A DNA stretch of 64,000 nt from Halomonas salinarum (GCF_012062845.1 NZ_WWNB01000009.1:1-64000); one strand, 5' to 3'. Positions 30,591 to 47,319 are shown, counted from the stretch's first letter. Notes: generated by a model from the sequence alone, not told the origin. Numbers and translations are program-made.

Positions 30591-31460
30591 TCAGCCGAGC
30601 GATACCTCGCCGGGGAGTCGCCGCGCCAAGGAAAGGGCGCGCTGGCCGAAGGTCGTGGTCAGCCAGGTCGGCGTCGCCAGGGCCTCGGCGAGGCGTTGGG
30701 CGTCGGCGCTCACGGCATCATCGCCCAGCTCGGCCAGGCGTTGGAAGGCCTGGTGGGCCTGGTGGCGCCAGGCGGCGTCGTCGGTGTCGGCCAGGGCATC
30801 CAGGGCCACCACGGCGCGATGCAGCCAGGTGGGCGCCGAATCGCCCTCGGGCAGTGTCCAGCCGCGACCCAGCAGGGCACTGCCGCGGGCCGCCTTGCTG
30901 GTGTCGGAGGGACGCAGCGGCACGTCTTCGGCCAGGCGCGCGGCCAACTCCACCAGGGCGGCCGGGTCGCCGGCCTTGAGTTCCAGTTCCAGCTCGCGGA
31001 TCGGCGCCTTGCGCTCATCGGCGCGGATCTCGCCGAGATCCAGCGCTACCTCGATGGTGGCGTTGTTGTCTTCCAGCCACCAGGTCTCGCGTACGAAGTC
31101 GGTGGAGAAGCGCGGCATCAGGCGACCCAGCACGCCCTCACCGAGCGCCTCCATGGGAGGCAGGTCGGCGAGTCGGGTCAGGTCGAGCCCCGGGCCCATC
31201 ACCTCCCATTCCCACTCGCCGCGGGTCGACAGGCCGCCGCTGCCTTCGCCGCGGGTCTTCAGTGTCTGCAGCAGGCGATCATCGACATGGCGCAGGCGCA
31301 GGGCCATGCGGGCGGCCTCGAGCTCCCCCTCGGGGGTATCGAAGTAGGTGTTGCCCAGGCGCGTGGTGCGGGGCGCCAGGCCGGCGAGCCGGGGATGGTG
31401 GCGCAGGGCCTCGGGGCCGGTGGGCCCCAGGGCCAGCTTGAGCTCGATCTCGTTTGCCAT
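30591..31460 (-). CDS. CYTH domain protein (YgiF-like triphosphatase)
   Basis: A 289-aa CYTH-domain protein. The diagnostic ExExK signature is MANEIELK at residues 4-8, with YFDTPEGEL, LRLRHVDDRLLQTLKTRG, EWEWEV and a final acidic IRELELELKAG strand. CYTH enzymes such as E. coli YgiF hydrolyse inorganic triphosphate. YgiF is 433 aa with a CHAD domain; here only ~85 residues follow the CYTH domain, so CHAD is absent or vestigial. A degenerate second copy lies 12 kb away at 43454-43664, beside the DUF47-pit genes. Confidence 0.88.
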   Translation of the reverse strand: MANEIELKLALGPTGPEALRHHPRLAGLAPRTTRLGNTYFDTPEGELEAARMALRLRHVDDRLLQTLKTRGEGSGGLSTRGEWEWEVMGPGLDLTRLADLPPMEALGEGVLGRLMPRFSTDFVRETWWLEDNNATIEVALDLGEIRADERKAPIRELELELKAGDPAALVELAARLAEDVPLRPSDTSKAARGSALLGRGWTLPEGDSAPTWLHRAVVALDALADTDDAAWRHQAHQAFQRLAELGDDAVSADAQRLAEALATPTWLTTTFGQRALSLARRLPGEVSLG

Positions 31461-31500
31461 GTGTGGGCCCCTTGTCGGATGTCAGTGAAGGTTAGATGAA

Positions 31501-31923
31501 TTGTAACTATTCAGTGCCGTGTGAGGCTCGCTAATCTGCCGTTTCCTCTGGCATATTTAGCCTCATCTTCCCTGCGTTAGCCTGGACATGACCATCAGCG
31601 ACATCAACATCAACATCAACATCAACATCGACGAGGCCCTGGAACGGGGCCGCCAGCAGTCGCAATAGCAGCCAGCCGCCGTCCCCTTCACCACCAACCA
31701 GGGGGCGCGATCTGCGGATGACCAAGGTCCAGTAGACGATCTTGGGCTGTGTGCAATCCTGAGAGGGCGCCGAGATAGTGTGCCGGATGTGACGCTTCCT
31801 CTCGAGTTCCGTCAAGCAGGGCTTGGCGGCGGACACGGCATTGGAGCAACTGTGTGTCGGTGAAGTGCCTGCCTTCATGCGACAGGACAACCTAGGTCGG
31901 GTAGCGTGAGCTGAATAGTTACA
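31501..31923. repeat. 423-bp segment bounded by a perfect 14-bp inverted repeat
   Basis: TTGTAACTATTCAG at 31501-31514 recurs as its exact complement at 31910-31923. The segment holds no recognisable gene on either strand and no obvious target-site duplication flanks it. It fills most of the gap between the CYTH and glgB genes, so the glycogen promoter probably lies inside it or just after it. It could be an insertion-sequence remnant or MITE. Confidence 0.7.
31601..31630 (+). repeat. ACATCA hexanucleotide microsatellite, five units
   Basis: Five consecutive six-base units ACATCA, the last one ending in G, lie inside the inverted-repeat-bounded segment upstream of glgB. The tract is not inside a credible gene. 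Confidence 0.9.
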
Positions 31924-31947
31924 AACAAACAGCGATATTCGGGGATC

Positions 31948-34170
<2,223 letters not shown>

Positions 34171-34195
34171 CAGGGACTGACGGAGGAGTCCGGTG

Positions 34196-36304
<2,109 letters not shown>

Positions 36305-36305
36305 G

Positions 36306-38777
36306 ATGGACAAGGCAACACGCGGCTGTGTCGAGAAACCCGATTGGCTGGGCATGGACCCGGAGTCGGTCGCCGCCGACCTGAAACGGCATTTCGCCCT
36401 GACCTTGGGGCGCGACGAAGTGGGCGAGTCCCACCACTATCTGTATACCGCGCTGGCACTGACGGTGCGCGACCGGCTGGTCGAGCGCTGGCGCGCGACG
36501 CGCGACCGCTACCGGGATGAGAATCCGAAGCGCATCGCCTACCTGTCGCTGGAATTCCTGATGGGGCGGGCGCTGAGCAACGCCGCCCTCAATCTGGATA
36601 TGGAACCGGTGGTGCGTGAGGCGCTGCAGCAGTACGGCTGCGACCTCGAAGCGCTGGTCGAGGAGGAGATGGACGCCGGGCTCGGCAACGGCGGTCTGGG
36701 TCGGCTCGCGGCCTGCTTCCTCGACAGCTGCGCCAGCCTCGATCTGCCGGTGACCGGTTACGGTCTCCGTTACGAGTACGGCATGTTCCACCAGATCGTG
36801 CGCAACGGCTACCAGGTCGAGAGCCCGGACAACTGGTTGCGCAACGGCAACCCCTGGGAGATCGAAAGCCCGGAAAACACCTGCCGCGTGCAGTTCTTCG
36901 GCGACACTGAATATTACCAGGACGACAACGGCACGGAGCGGGCGCGCTGGGTCGCCACCAGCGACGTGCTGGCGGTGCCCTACGATGTGCCGGTGCCGGG
37001 CTACCGCAACGGCACCGTCAACACCCTGCGGCTGTGGAAATCGGAGGCGACCGACGAGTTCAACCTCGACGAGTTCAACGCCGGCAGCTATACCGACGCC
37101 GTGGCGGCGAAGAACCTCGCCGAGCAGATCACCATGGTGCTCTATCCCAACGACGCCAGCGAAAACGGCAAGGCACTGCGCCTGCGCCAGCAGTATTTCC
37201 TGTCGTCGGCCAGCCTACAGGACGTGCTGCGCCGCTGGGTCAGGCACAATGGCCGGGATTTCAGCCAGTTCGCCGAGAAGAACGGCTTCCAGCTCAACGA
37301 CACCCATCCGACGGTGGCGGTACCGGAGCTGATGCGCCTGCTGATGGACGAGTACCTGCTGTCCTGGGGGCAGGCCTGGGAGATCACCACCCAAACCATG
37401 GCCTACACCAACCACACCCTGCTGCCCGAGGCACTCGAGTGCTGGCCGGTGGGGCTGTTCCGCGAGCTGCTGCCGCGCCTGCTGGACATCATCTTCGAGA
37501 TCAACGCCCGTTTCCTGGCCGAGGTGGCCGAGCACTATCCGGGCGACGTCGATCGCCAGCGCCGGATGTCAATCATCCAGGAAGGCGATCATCCACAGGT
37601 GCGCATGGCGTACCTGGCGATCGTCGGCAGCTTCTCGGTCAACGGCGTTGCGGTGTTGCACACCGAGCTGCTGAAGTCGGGCCTGTTCCGCGACTTCTGT
37701 GAACTCTGGCCGGAGAAATTCAACAACAAGACCAACGGCGTCACGCCGCGGCGCTGGCTCGCCCACTGCAACCCCGGGCTGCGCGACCTGCTCAGCGAGA
37801 CGATCGGCGACGACTGGGTCGCCGACCTGGACGCTCTTGAGCGGTTGAAGCCGCTGGCCGACGATGCGGCCTTCCGGGCACGCTGGCGTGACGTCAAGCG
37901 CGATGCCAAGGTCCGCCTCGCCGAGCTGGTAGCGCGCAAATGCGACGTGCAGTTCGATCCGGACATGATGTTCGACGTCCAGGTCAAGCGCATCCACGAG
38001 TACAAGCGACAGTTGCTGAACGTGCTGCACGTCATTCACCTGTACGACCGCATCCGCCGTGGCGATACCGAGGGGCTGCAGCCGCGCTGCGTGCTGATCG
38101 GCGGCAAGGCCGCGCCCGGCTACGCCATGGCCAAGACCATCATCAAGCTGATCGGTAATGTCGCCGAGACGGTCAACCGGGATCCGCGCTGCCGCCCCTG
38201 GCTGCGGGTCGCCTTCCTGCCCGACTACAAGGTCTCCTTCATGGAACGGATCTGCCCGGCGGCGGACCTGTCGGAGCAGACCTCCACGGCCGGCAAGGAG
38301 GCGTCCGGCACCGGCAACATGAAGTTCATGATGAATGGTGCGCTGACCATCGGCACCCTGGACGGCGCCAACATCGAGATTCTCGAGGCGGTCGGCCAGG
38401 ACAACTTCTTTCTTTTCGGTCTCGATGCCAGCGAAGTGCAGGAAACCCGCAAGCACTACGACCCGGATGCGATCATTAGCGGCGACCGCGACTTCGAGCG
38501 CGTCATGCAGCTGATCGAATCCGGTCATTTCAACCTGCTCGAGCCGGGCATCTTCGACTCGGTCAGCGCCTCCATTCGCAGCCCACACGACGCCTGGATG
38601 ACCGCCGCGGATTTCCGCAGCTACGTCGATGCCCAGCGCCGGGTCGACCGCGTCTACCGGGACACGGAGCTCTGGAGCTGCAAGAGCATCCTCAACACCG
38701 CCTGCAGCGGCCGTTTCTCGAGTGACCGCACCATCCGCGCTTACGAACGCGATATCTGGAACAAACCCAAGGAGTGA
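36306..38777 (+). CDS. glgP: Glycogen phosphorylase GlgP
   Basis: An 823-aa GT35 enzyme releasing glucose-1-phosphate from glycogen. Conserved segments are GLGNGGLGRLAACF, TNHTLLPEALECWPV, NKTNGVTPRRWLAHCNPGL and the PLP-lysine region EASGTGNMKFMMNGALTIG. Length fits bacterial glycogen or maltodextrin phosphorylases; the glg context favours glycogen. It follows glgX with one base between them. A 99-base gap separates it from glgC, the only sizeable gap in the cluster. Confidence 0.95.
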   Translation: MDKATRGCVEKPDWLGMDPESVAADLKRHFALTLGRDEVGESHHYLYTALALTVRDRLVERWRATRDRYRDENPKRIAYLSLEFLMGRALSNAALNLDMEPVVREALQQYGCDLEALVEEEMDAGLGNGGLGRLAACFLDSCASLDLPVTGYGLRYEYGMFHQIVRNGYQVESPDNWLRNGNPWEIESPENTCRVQFFGDTEYYQDDNGTERARWVATSDVLAVPYDVPVPGYRNGTVNTLRLWKSEATDEFNLDEFNAGSYTDAVAAKNLAEQITMVLYPNDASENGKALRLRQQYFLSSASLQDVLRRWVRHNGRDFSQFAEKNGFQLNDTHPTVAVPELMRLLMDEYLLSWGQAWEITTQTMAYTNHTLLPEALECWPVGLFRELLPRLLDIIFEINARFLAEVAEHYPGDVDRQRRMSIIQEGDHPQVRMAYLAIVGSFSVNGVAVLHTELLKSGLFRDFCELWPEKFNNKTNGVTPRRWLAHCNPGLRDLLSETIGDDWVADLDALERLKPLADDAAFRARWRDVKRDAKVRLAELVARKCDVQFDPDMMFDVQVKRIHEYKRQLLNVLHVIHLYDRIRRGDTEGLQPRCVLIGGKAAPGYAMAKTIIKLIGNVAETVNRDPRCRPWLRVAFLPDYKVSFMERICPAADLSEQTSTAGKEASGTGNMKFMMNGALTIGTLDGANIEILEAVGQDNFFLFGLDASEVQETRKHYDPDAIISGDRDFERVMQLIESGHFNLLEPGIFDSVSASIRSPHDAWMTAADFRSYVDAQRRVDRVYRDTELWSCKSILNTACSGRFSSDRTIRAYERDIWNKPKE

Positions 38778-38876
38778 TTCAAAAGGACTGAACTTTTGCC
38801 GCATCGGCCCGTTTTCGCGTGCGATACGGGCCAAACTCGCAACTGATCCCGATCAGAACAACAACATCGAGAGAGA

Positions 38877-41815
<2,939 letters not shown>

Positions 41816-41831
41816 TAAGCGGTAGACGCGA

Positions 41832-43406
41832 ATGAATATACTGATGGTGGCCGCCGAGAACGACGCCCTCGAAAAGGGCAAGGTCGGCGGCATAGGAGAT
41901 GTGGTCCGCGACATACCGCCGGCGCTGGCGGGGATCGGGCATCAGGTGCAGGTGGTGGTGCCTGGCTACCAGCTGTTCTCGCGGCAGCCCGGTGCCCGGC
42001 ATCTGGGCGCCGTCAAGGTGCGTTTCGGCGGTCGGGAAGAGATGGTCAGCCTGTTCCAGGTGACCGGGCGCACGCCGGTGGAGGGTGTCACCCAGTGGGT
42101 ACTGGAGCACCCGTTGTTCGGCGCCGGCGGCGCCGGCAGGATCTACTGCGATGACCCGGCCGACCGGCCGTTCGCCACGGATGCGAGCAAGTTCGCGCTG
42201 TTTTCCCTGGCGGTCGCCCAGAGCATTCGCGACGGCGCCTTCGGCCAGCTGGATGTGGTGCACCTGCATGACTGGCATGCGGCGCTAGTGGCGTTCCTGC
42301 GGCGCTTTCACCCTGAATACGGCGCGCTGGGCGATATCCGTTTCGCCTTCAGCATCCATAATATCGCGTTGCAGGGGATCCGTCCGCTGGACGGCGACGC
42401 CTCGTCGCTCGTCGCCTGGTACCCGGACCTGTCCTACGACGCCGATGCGGTGCGTGACCCCCGCTACCCCGAATGCATCAACGCCATGCGGGTGGGGATC
42501 AATCTCTGCGACCGGGTACACGCGGTTTCACCGACCTATGTGACGGAAATCGTTCGTCCGAGCGATCCCGGGCGTGGCTTTTTCGGTGGCGAGGGGCTGG
42601 AGCAGGATCTGCAGCGGGCCGGTGCCGAGCATCGCCTGTTCGGCATTCTCAACGGTGCCGACTATTCCGGGGAGCCTCCGGAGCCCTTGTCGGAAAGCGA
42701 ACTGTTGCAGCGTTGCCAGCAGCAGGTGCTGGAGTGGATCGGCGCCAATCCGCTGACCGAAAGCGCCCACCTGATTGCCCATTTCCGCCTCTCGGAGTGG
42801 GCCGATCAGGCGTCGCCGGGTGTGCTGATGACGTCGGTGGGCCGCATCACGGATCAGAAGGTGCAGCTGTTGCGCCAGCCGCTGGAGAGCGGCCAGTCGG
42901 CGCTCGAGGAGCTGCTGGATCGCCTGGAGGGGCGCGGGCGGCTGATCCTGTTGGGCAGCGGCGATGCCGAGCAGGAGCGCTTCCTCACCCGGGTCGCGGC
43001 GCACAAGCGCAACTTCCTGTTCCTGCGGGGCTATGCGGAGTCGCTGTCGCAGCATCTGTACGCCGCGGGCGACCTCTTCCTGATGCCGAGCTCCTTCGAG
43101 CCCTGCGGTATCAGCCAGATGCTGGCGATGCGCGCTGGGCAGCCCTGCCTGGTGCACCGCGTCGGCGGGCTGGTCGATACGGTGCAGGACAACGTCGACG
43201 GCTTCTCGTTCGGTGGCGGCAGCCTGCAGGAGCAGGCCGCGAACCTGGTCGCGCGCCTTGATGAGGTACTGGCCATGGCCGCGGAGCGGCCGGAGGAATG
43301 GCAGGCGGTGGTAACCCGAGCCGCCGAGGCGCGCTTCCTCTGGTCCGATGCCGCGCACGCGTACGAGCGCCAGCTGTACGGCCGTGAAAAAAGTGATGAG
43401 GCGTAA
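41832..43406 (+). CDS. glgA: Glycogen synthase GlgA (GT5)
   Basis: A 524-aa GT5 glycosyltransferase extending alpha-1,4-glucan from ADP-glucose. The substrate loop reads KGKVGGIGDVV instead of the common KTGGLADVV but keeps the key Lys and glycines. VVHLHDWHAALVAF and the acceptor/nucleotide segment PSSFEPCGISQMLAMRAGQP are present. The divergent N-terminus suggests a distinct GlgA subgroup. Sucrose-phosphate-synthase-like activity is unlikely given the full glg context. It is the last gene of the cluster; no clear terminator follows. Confidence 0.92.
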   Translation: MNILMVAAENDALEKGKVGGIGDVVRDIPPALAGIGHQVQVVVPGYQLFSRQPGARHLGAVKVRFGGREEMVSLFQVTGRTPVEGVTQWVLEHPLFGAGGAGRIYCDDPADRPFATDASKFALFSLAVAQSIRDGAFGQLDVVHLHDWHAALVAFLRRFHPEYGALGDIRFAFSIHNIALQGIRPLDGDASSLVAWYPDLSYDADAVRDPRYPECINAMRVGINLCDRVHAVSPTYVTEIVRPSDPGRGFFGGEGLEQDLQRAGAEHRLFGILNGADYSGEPPEPLSESELLQRCQQQVLEWIGANPLTESAHLIAHFRLSEWADQASPGVLMTSVGRITDQKVQLLRQPLESGQSALEELLDRLEGRGRLILLGSGDAEQERFLTRVAAHKRNFLFLRGYAESLSQHLYAAGDLFLMPSSFEPCGISQMLAMRAGQPCLVHRVGGLVDTVQDNVDGFSFGGGSLQEQAANLVARLDEVLAMAAERPEEWQAVVTRAAEARFLWSDAAHAYERQLYGREKSDEA

Positions 43407-43453
43407 AGCCTGAAGCCACAGGCGTCGAGCCGTGCTCCTGCGGCCGGCTCAAT

Positions 43454-43664
43454 GCGGCATCAGGCGACCCAGCACGCCTACGCCCAACGCCTGTATGGGC
43501 GGGCAGAGCGGCCAGCCCCACGAGGCCGGGCCCCGGGCCCGGCACTTCCCATTCCCACTCGCTGCGGCTCGGGCCGCCCTGGCCGCTGCCGGTCGTCTTC
43601 AGGGGCTGCAGCCGCTCGGGCTCTGCGGCGGCAGGGCGAGGGTTAATTCGATTTCCTGGCTCAT
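43454..43664 (-). pseudogene. Degenerate CYTH gene fragment
   Basis: On the minus strand, a start codon at 43664 opens MSQEIELTLALPPQSPSG and then stops. After a frame change the sequence continues as LKTTGSGQGG, SEWEWEVPGPG and GVLGRLMP. This matches the intact CYTH gene at 30591-31460: bases 43454-43478 are identical to 31112-31136, and the EWEWEV and start regions also align. About 110 bases are deleted between the start and the middle part, and the 3' two thirds are missing. It is a decayed paralogue next to the DUF47-pit genes. Confidence 0.85.
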
Positions 43665-43701
43665 GACCGAAGCATCCTTATGACAAATTGGTGAATTCTT
43701 T

Positions 43702-43730
43702 ATGACGTCAGTCGGTGCCATCACTATAAT
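43702..43730 (+). promoter_or_regulatory. Sigma-70-type promoter for DUF47-pit
   Basis: A perfect -10 TATAAT at 43725-43730 has ATGACG at 43702-43707 as a weak -35, 17 bases apart. TTATGAC occurs at 43678-43684 and again at 43700-43706, 22 bases apart, which on the minus strand resembles widely spaced PhoB half-sites (TGTCATAAG and CGTCATAAA). Phosphate control is a guess from this and from the phosphate transporter downstream. Confidence 0.55.
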
Positions 43731-43766
43731 GTCCCCGCCATTTCCAACACGAATCGCTTACCTATT

Positions 43767-44447
43767 ATGGTGACATCTAATCCGTTCTCAGCGATCTTCG
43801 GTCGCTCGCCCTTCCAGCCGCTGCTGGCGCATATCGTCAAGGTCAGTGAGTGTGCCGATGAGCTGCTTGCGTTCTTCGAGGCCACCCTGAGCGGTGACTG
43901 GAAGGCGGCAGAGCGTCATCGAGGCACCATCACCAACCTTGAACACGAGGCCGATGAGCTCAAGACCGAGCTGCGCCTCAACCTGCCGAACACCATGTTC
44001 CTGCCGGTCTCACGCTCTGACCTGCTGGACCTGATCAGCGTGCAGGACAAGATTGCCAACAAGGCTCGCGATATCACCGGCATCATGCTCGGTCGGCAGA
44101 TGCAGGTCCCCGACGCGCTGGCGCCGATGATGCGCGATTATCTGCGGACCTCGGTGGCTGCCGTGTCTCAAGCTCGCAAGGCGCTCGAAGAACTCAAGGA
44201 CCTGCTCGAATCCGGCTTTGGCAGCAACGTCGCCGATGTCATGCAGAACCTGATCCGTGAGTTGCATGTGCTTGAGCACCAGGCCGACGACCAGCAGGTC
44301 GCTGTTCGTCGCCAGCTGTTCCAGCTTGAGAGCGAGCTGCCGCCGGTCGATGTGATGTTCCTCTACAAGATCATCGACTGGGTCGGCGAGCTTTCCGACG
44401 GTGCCGAACGCGTGGGTAGCCGTCTGCAGGTGCTGACCGCTCGCTGA
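43767..44447 (+). CDS. DUF47/TIGR00153 family PhoU-like protein, Pit accessory
   Basis: A 226-aa all-helical DUF47 (TIGR00153) protein. NPFSAIFGRSPFQPLLAH opens it, followed by long helices with conserved acidic metal-binding patterns (EHEADELKTEL near residue 60, LEHQADDQQ near 174). Members are distant PhoU relatives that sit beside Pit transporters and are thought to regulate them. Pit follows 122 bases downstream. A GTG three bases after the ATG is an alternative start. Confidence 0.9.
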   Translation: MVTSNPFSAIFGRSPFQPLLAHIVKVSECADELLAFFEATLSGDWKAAERHRGTITNLEHEADELKTELRLNLPNTMFLPVSRSDLLDLISVQDKIANKARDITGIMLGRQMQVPDALAPMMRDYLRTSVAAVSQARKALEELKDLLESGFGSNVADVMQNLIRELHVLEHQADDQQVAVRRQLFQLESELPPVDVMFLYKIIDWVGELSDGAERVGSRLQVLTAR

Positions 44448-44569
44448 TTCACGACCTCGAACTCTCCGCCCCACGACCACCGTGAGTGCTACGTGATGCA
44501 CTCGCCAGGGATAGGCGCATCGAGGCGTGTCTAGGCGGACTTACAGTCATCCCTAAGGATGTAGTTTTT

Positions 44570-45835
44570 ATGTCGATCATTGCGCAGTACGGCGACATCT
44601 TCATCATTCTGGCCTGTCTCTTCGGCTTCTTCATGGCCTGGGGCGTCGGAGCCAACGACGTCGCCAATGCCATGGGGACCTCGGTGGGCTCGCGGGCCAT
44701 CACCATCAAACAGGCGATCTTCATCGCCGTGATCTTCGAGTTCCTGGGCGCCTGGCTCGCCGGCGGCCAGGTCACCGATACCATCCGCAAGGGCATCATC
44801 GACCCCACCCTGCTGCAGGATGACCCCCAGCTGCTGGTCTACGGCATGCTGGCATCCTTGCTGGCCGCCGGTACCTGGCTATTGATCGCCTCGATGCGTG
44901 GCTGGCCGGTCTCGACCACCCATTCCATCGTCGGTGCCATTGTCGGCTTCGCCATGGCCGGCCTCGGTCTCGACGCCATCGGCTGGGGCAAGGTCGGTCA
45001 GATCGCCGCCAGCTGGGTGGTGTCTCCGCTGATGTCGGGCTCGATCGCCTTCATGCTGTTCAAGTCCGTTCAGCATCTGATATTTGAGAACCGTGATCCC
45101 TTCGCGGCCGCCAAGCGCTATGTGCCGATGTACATCTTCCTGGTCGGCTTCATCGTCTCCATGGTGACCCTGACCAAGGGCCTCAAGCATGTGGGTCTCG
45201 ATCTGAGCTTCGGCGTGAGCCTGTTCTACGCGGTCATTGTCGGCCTGGCCGTGATGGCGCTGGGGGGCCTCCTCGAGCGTCGCGTCAGCCGCAACCGCAG
45301 TGAGGATGACGCCTTTGGTTTCGGCGGTGTGGAGCGCGTCTTCGCGGTGTTGATGCTGTTCACCGCCTGTGCCATGGCCTTCGCCCATGGTTCCAACGAC
45401 GTCGCCAACGCCGTCGGCCCGCTGGCCGCGGTGATCAGCGTGGTGTACAGCCACGGCGACGTCGACGGTGCTTCGATGGTGCCCTGGTGGGTGCTGGTAC
45501 TGGGCGGCGGCGGCATCGTGGTCGGCCTGGTGACCTATGGCCACAAGGTCATCGCGACCGTCGGTACCGGCATTACCGAGTTGACGCCGAGCCGCGGCTT
45601 CGCCGCTACCCTGGCCGCCGCGACGACCGTGGTGCTGGCCTCGGGTACCGGCCTGCCGATCTCGACCACGCAGACCCTGGTCGGCGCGGTACTCGGCGTG
45701 GGCCTGGCGCGCGGCATGGCGGCGCTCAACCTGCGCGTGATCGGCACCATCGTCATGTCCTGGCTGATCACCCTGCCGGCCGGCGCCTTCCTGGCGATCA
45801 TGTTCTTCTTCATGTTCAAGGGCATGTTCGGCTGA
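44570..45835 (+). CDS. pit: Inorganic phosphate transporter PitA family
   Basis: A 421-aa PiT-family permease with about ten membrane helices. The duplicated signature is seen twice: GANDVANAMGTSVGSRAI near residue 25 and HGSNDVANAVGPLAAV near residue 275. It moves metal-phosphate with protons, or sodium in some relatives. The frame is open upstream, but the ATG at 44570 with AAGGA ten bases before it fits the family. A strong terminator follows. Confidence 0.94.
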   Translation: MSIIAQYGDIFIILACLFGFFMAWGVGANDVANAMGTSVGSRAITIKQAIFIAVIFEFLGAWLAGGQVTDTIRKGIIDPTLLQDDPQLLVYGMLASLLAAGTWLLIASMRGWPVSTTHSIVGAIVGFAMAGLGLDAIGWGKVGQIAASWVVSPLMSGSIAFMLFKSVQHLIFENRDPFAAAKRYVPMYIFLVGFIVSMVTLTKGLKHVGLDLSFGVSLFYAVIVGLAVMALGGLLERRVSRNRSEDDAFGFGGVERVFAVLMLFTACAMAFAHGSNDVANAVGPLAAVISVVYSHGDVDGASMVPWWVLVLGGGGIVVGLVTYGHKVIATVGTGITELTPSRGFAATLAAATTVVLASGTGLPISTTQTLVGAVLGVGLARGMAALNLRVIGTIVMSWLITLPAGAFLAIMFFFMFKGMFG

Positions 45836-45897
45836 TGCCTGCTGGCATGATGAAGTAAGCAGGGCCAGGGGCGCCCGACGCTTTCGAGCGTCTCCGT

Positions 45898-45933
45898 AAA
45901 AGGCGGCACCGCGCAGGCGGTGCCGCCTTTTTT
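45898..45933 (+). terminator. Intrinsic terminator after pit
   Basis: An 11-bp stem (GGCGGCACCGC with its complement, loop GCAG) is preceded by AAAA and followed by six T. Confidence 0.92.
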
Positions 45934-46005
45934 CGCCCTCTGTTATAGTCAGAACATCGTGGGCACGCTGCCCGATTTCACTTTCCTGCTGCCGGAGTGC
46001 GGCCC

Positions 46006-47319
46006 TTGAATACGCGCTTTCCCTTCGTCGATTGGTTTCGTCAGTCATCGCCTTACATCAACGCCCACCGTGGGCGAACCTTCGTGGTGCTGATCGAAGG
46101 TGAGGCGATGGCGGCAGGTCATAGCGAGTCGCTGATTCAGGACCTGGCGCTGCTGCATACCCTGGGCGTCAGGCTGGTGCTGGTGTTCGGCATTCGCCCC
46201 CAGGTCAGTGCGGCGCTTGCGGAGGAGGGCATTACCCCGCGTCGCGAGGAGGGCCGCTGGGTAGCCGAAGATGCCATCATGGCGCGGGTCGAGCGCATTG
46301 CTGCCGAGCAGCGGCTGTGGTTCGAGGCGCGGCTGTCGCTTGGGCTGCCCAATACGCCGCTGCACGGTATCGAACTGACCGCGGTCTCCGGCAACCTGGT
46401 CATGGCCAAGCCTCTCGGGGTGCGCAACGGCCTCGACTTCGCCCGCAGCGGCGAGGTGCGTCGGGTGCGTGCGGAGGCAATCGACGCGCTGCTCGACCAG
46501 GGCTCGCTGGTGGTACTGCCGCCGCTTGGGTTCTCGAGTACCGGCGAAGTCTTCGATCTGGACGCCGCCGAAGTCGCTCAGCAGGCCGCAGTGGCGCTTG
46601 GCGCCGACAAGCTGGTGCTGCTGGGCGAGGCCGAGGGGCTACATGATGAAAGCGGCGCCTTGCAGCGCCAACTGACTCCGGCACAGGCGGAGCCGCTGAT
46701 GCAGGCGGCGGAACCCGGCAGCGAACTGTCGCGCCACCTGGCGGCGGCCTGTGCGGCCGCCCGCCACGGGGTCGCCCGTACTCACTTGCTGTCCTGGCAT
46801 GACGACGATGCGCTGCTTGGTGAGCTGTTTACCCGCGATGGTGTTGGCACCATGATTACCCAGCATCGCTACGAACAGCTACGCGACGCCGAACTGGGCG
46901 ACGTCGGCGGCCTGCTCGAACTGCTCGAACCCCTTGAGAGGCGGGGCATGTTGGTGCCGCGCTCCCGGGAGCGTCTGGAACACGAGATCGATGATTACCT
47001 GGTCATCGAGCGTGACGGCATGATCATCGGCTGCGCCGCCCTGCATGAGTTCCCCGACGCCCAGATGGGCGAACTGGCCTGCGTGGCGGTGCATGGCGAT
47101 TATCGCGGCGGCAATCGCGGCGAACGGCTGCTGGCCGACGTCGAGCGCCGTGCCCGGCGCCGGGGACTTACCGCGATGTTCGCACTGACGACCCATACGG
47201 CTCACTGGTTTATCGAGCAGGGTTTCGGGCTTGCCGAGATCGATGCTCTGCCGATCCTCAAGCGGGATGCCTACAACCATGCCCGCAAGTCAAAGATCCT
47301 GCTCAAGCACCTGGGCTGA
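46006..47319 (+). CDS. argA: Amino-acid N-acetyltransferase ArgA
   Basis: A 437-aa N-acetylglutamate synthase, the first step of arginine synthesis. An N-terminal amino-acid-kinase-like domain (SPYINAHRGRTFVVLIEGEA, with VLVFGIRPQV) is followed by a C-terminal GNAT domain (GELACVAVHGDYRGGNRGERLL). No ATG is near the family start. The TTG at 46006 has GGAG at ideal spacing and matches the family N-terminus; the GTG at 45997 is too close to that site. The pit-argA neighbourhood is shared with Pseudomonas. Confidence 0.92.
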   Translation: MNTRFPFVDWFRQSSPYINAHRGRTFVVLIEGEAMAAGHSESLIQDLALLHTLGVRLVLVFGIRPQVSAALAEEGITPRREEGRWVAEDAIMARVERIAAEQRLWFEARLSLGLPNTPLHGIELTAVSGNLVMAKPLGVRNGLDFARSGEVRRVRAEAIDALLDQGSLVVLPPLGFSSTGEVFDLDAAEVAQQAAVALGADKLVLLGEAEGLHDESGALQRQLTPAQAEPLMQAAEPGSELSRHLAAACAAARHGVARTHLLSWHDDDALLGELFTRDGVGTMITQHRYEQLRDAELGDVGGLLELLEPLERRGMLVPRSRERLEHEIDDYLVIERDGMIIGCAALHEFPDAQMGELACVAVHGDYRGGNRGERLLADVERRARRRGLTAMFALTTHTAHWFIEQGFGLAEIDALPILKRDAYNHARKSKILLKHLG

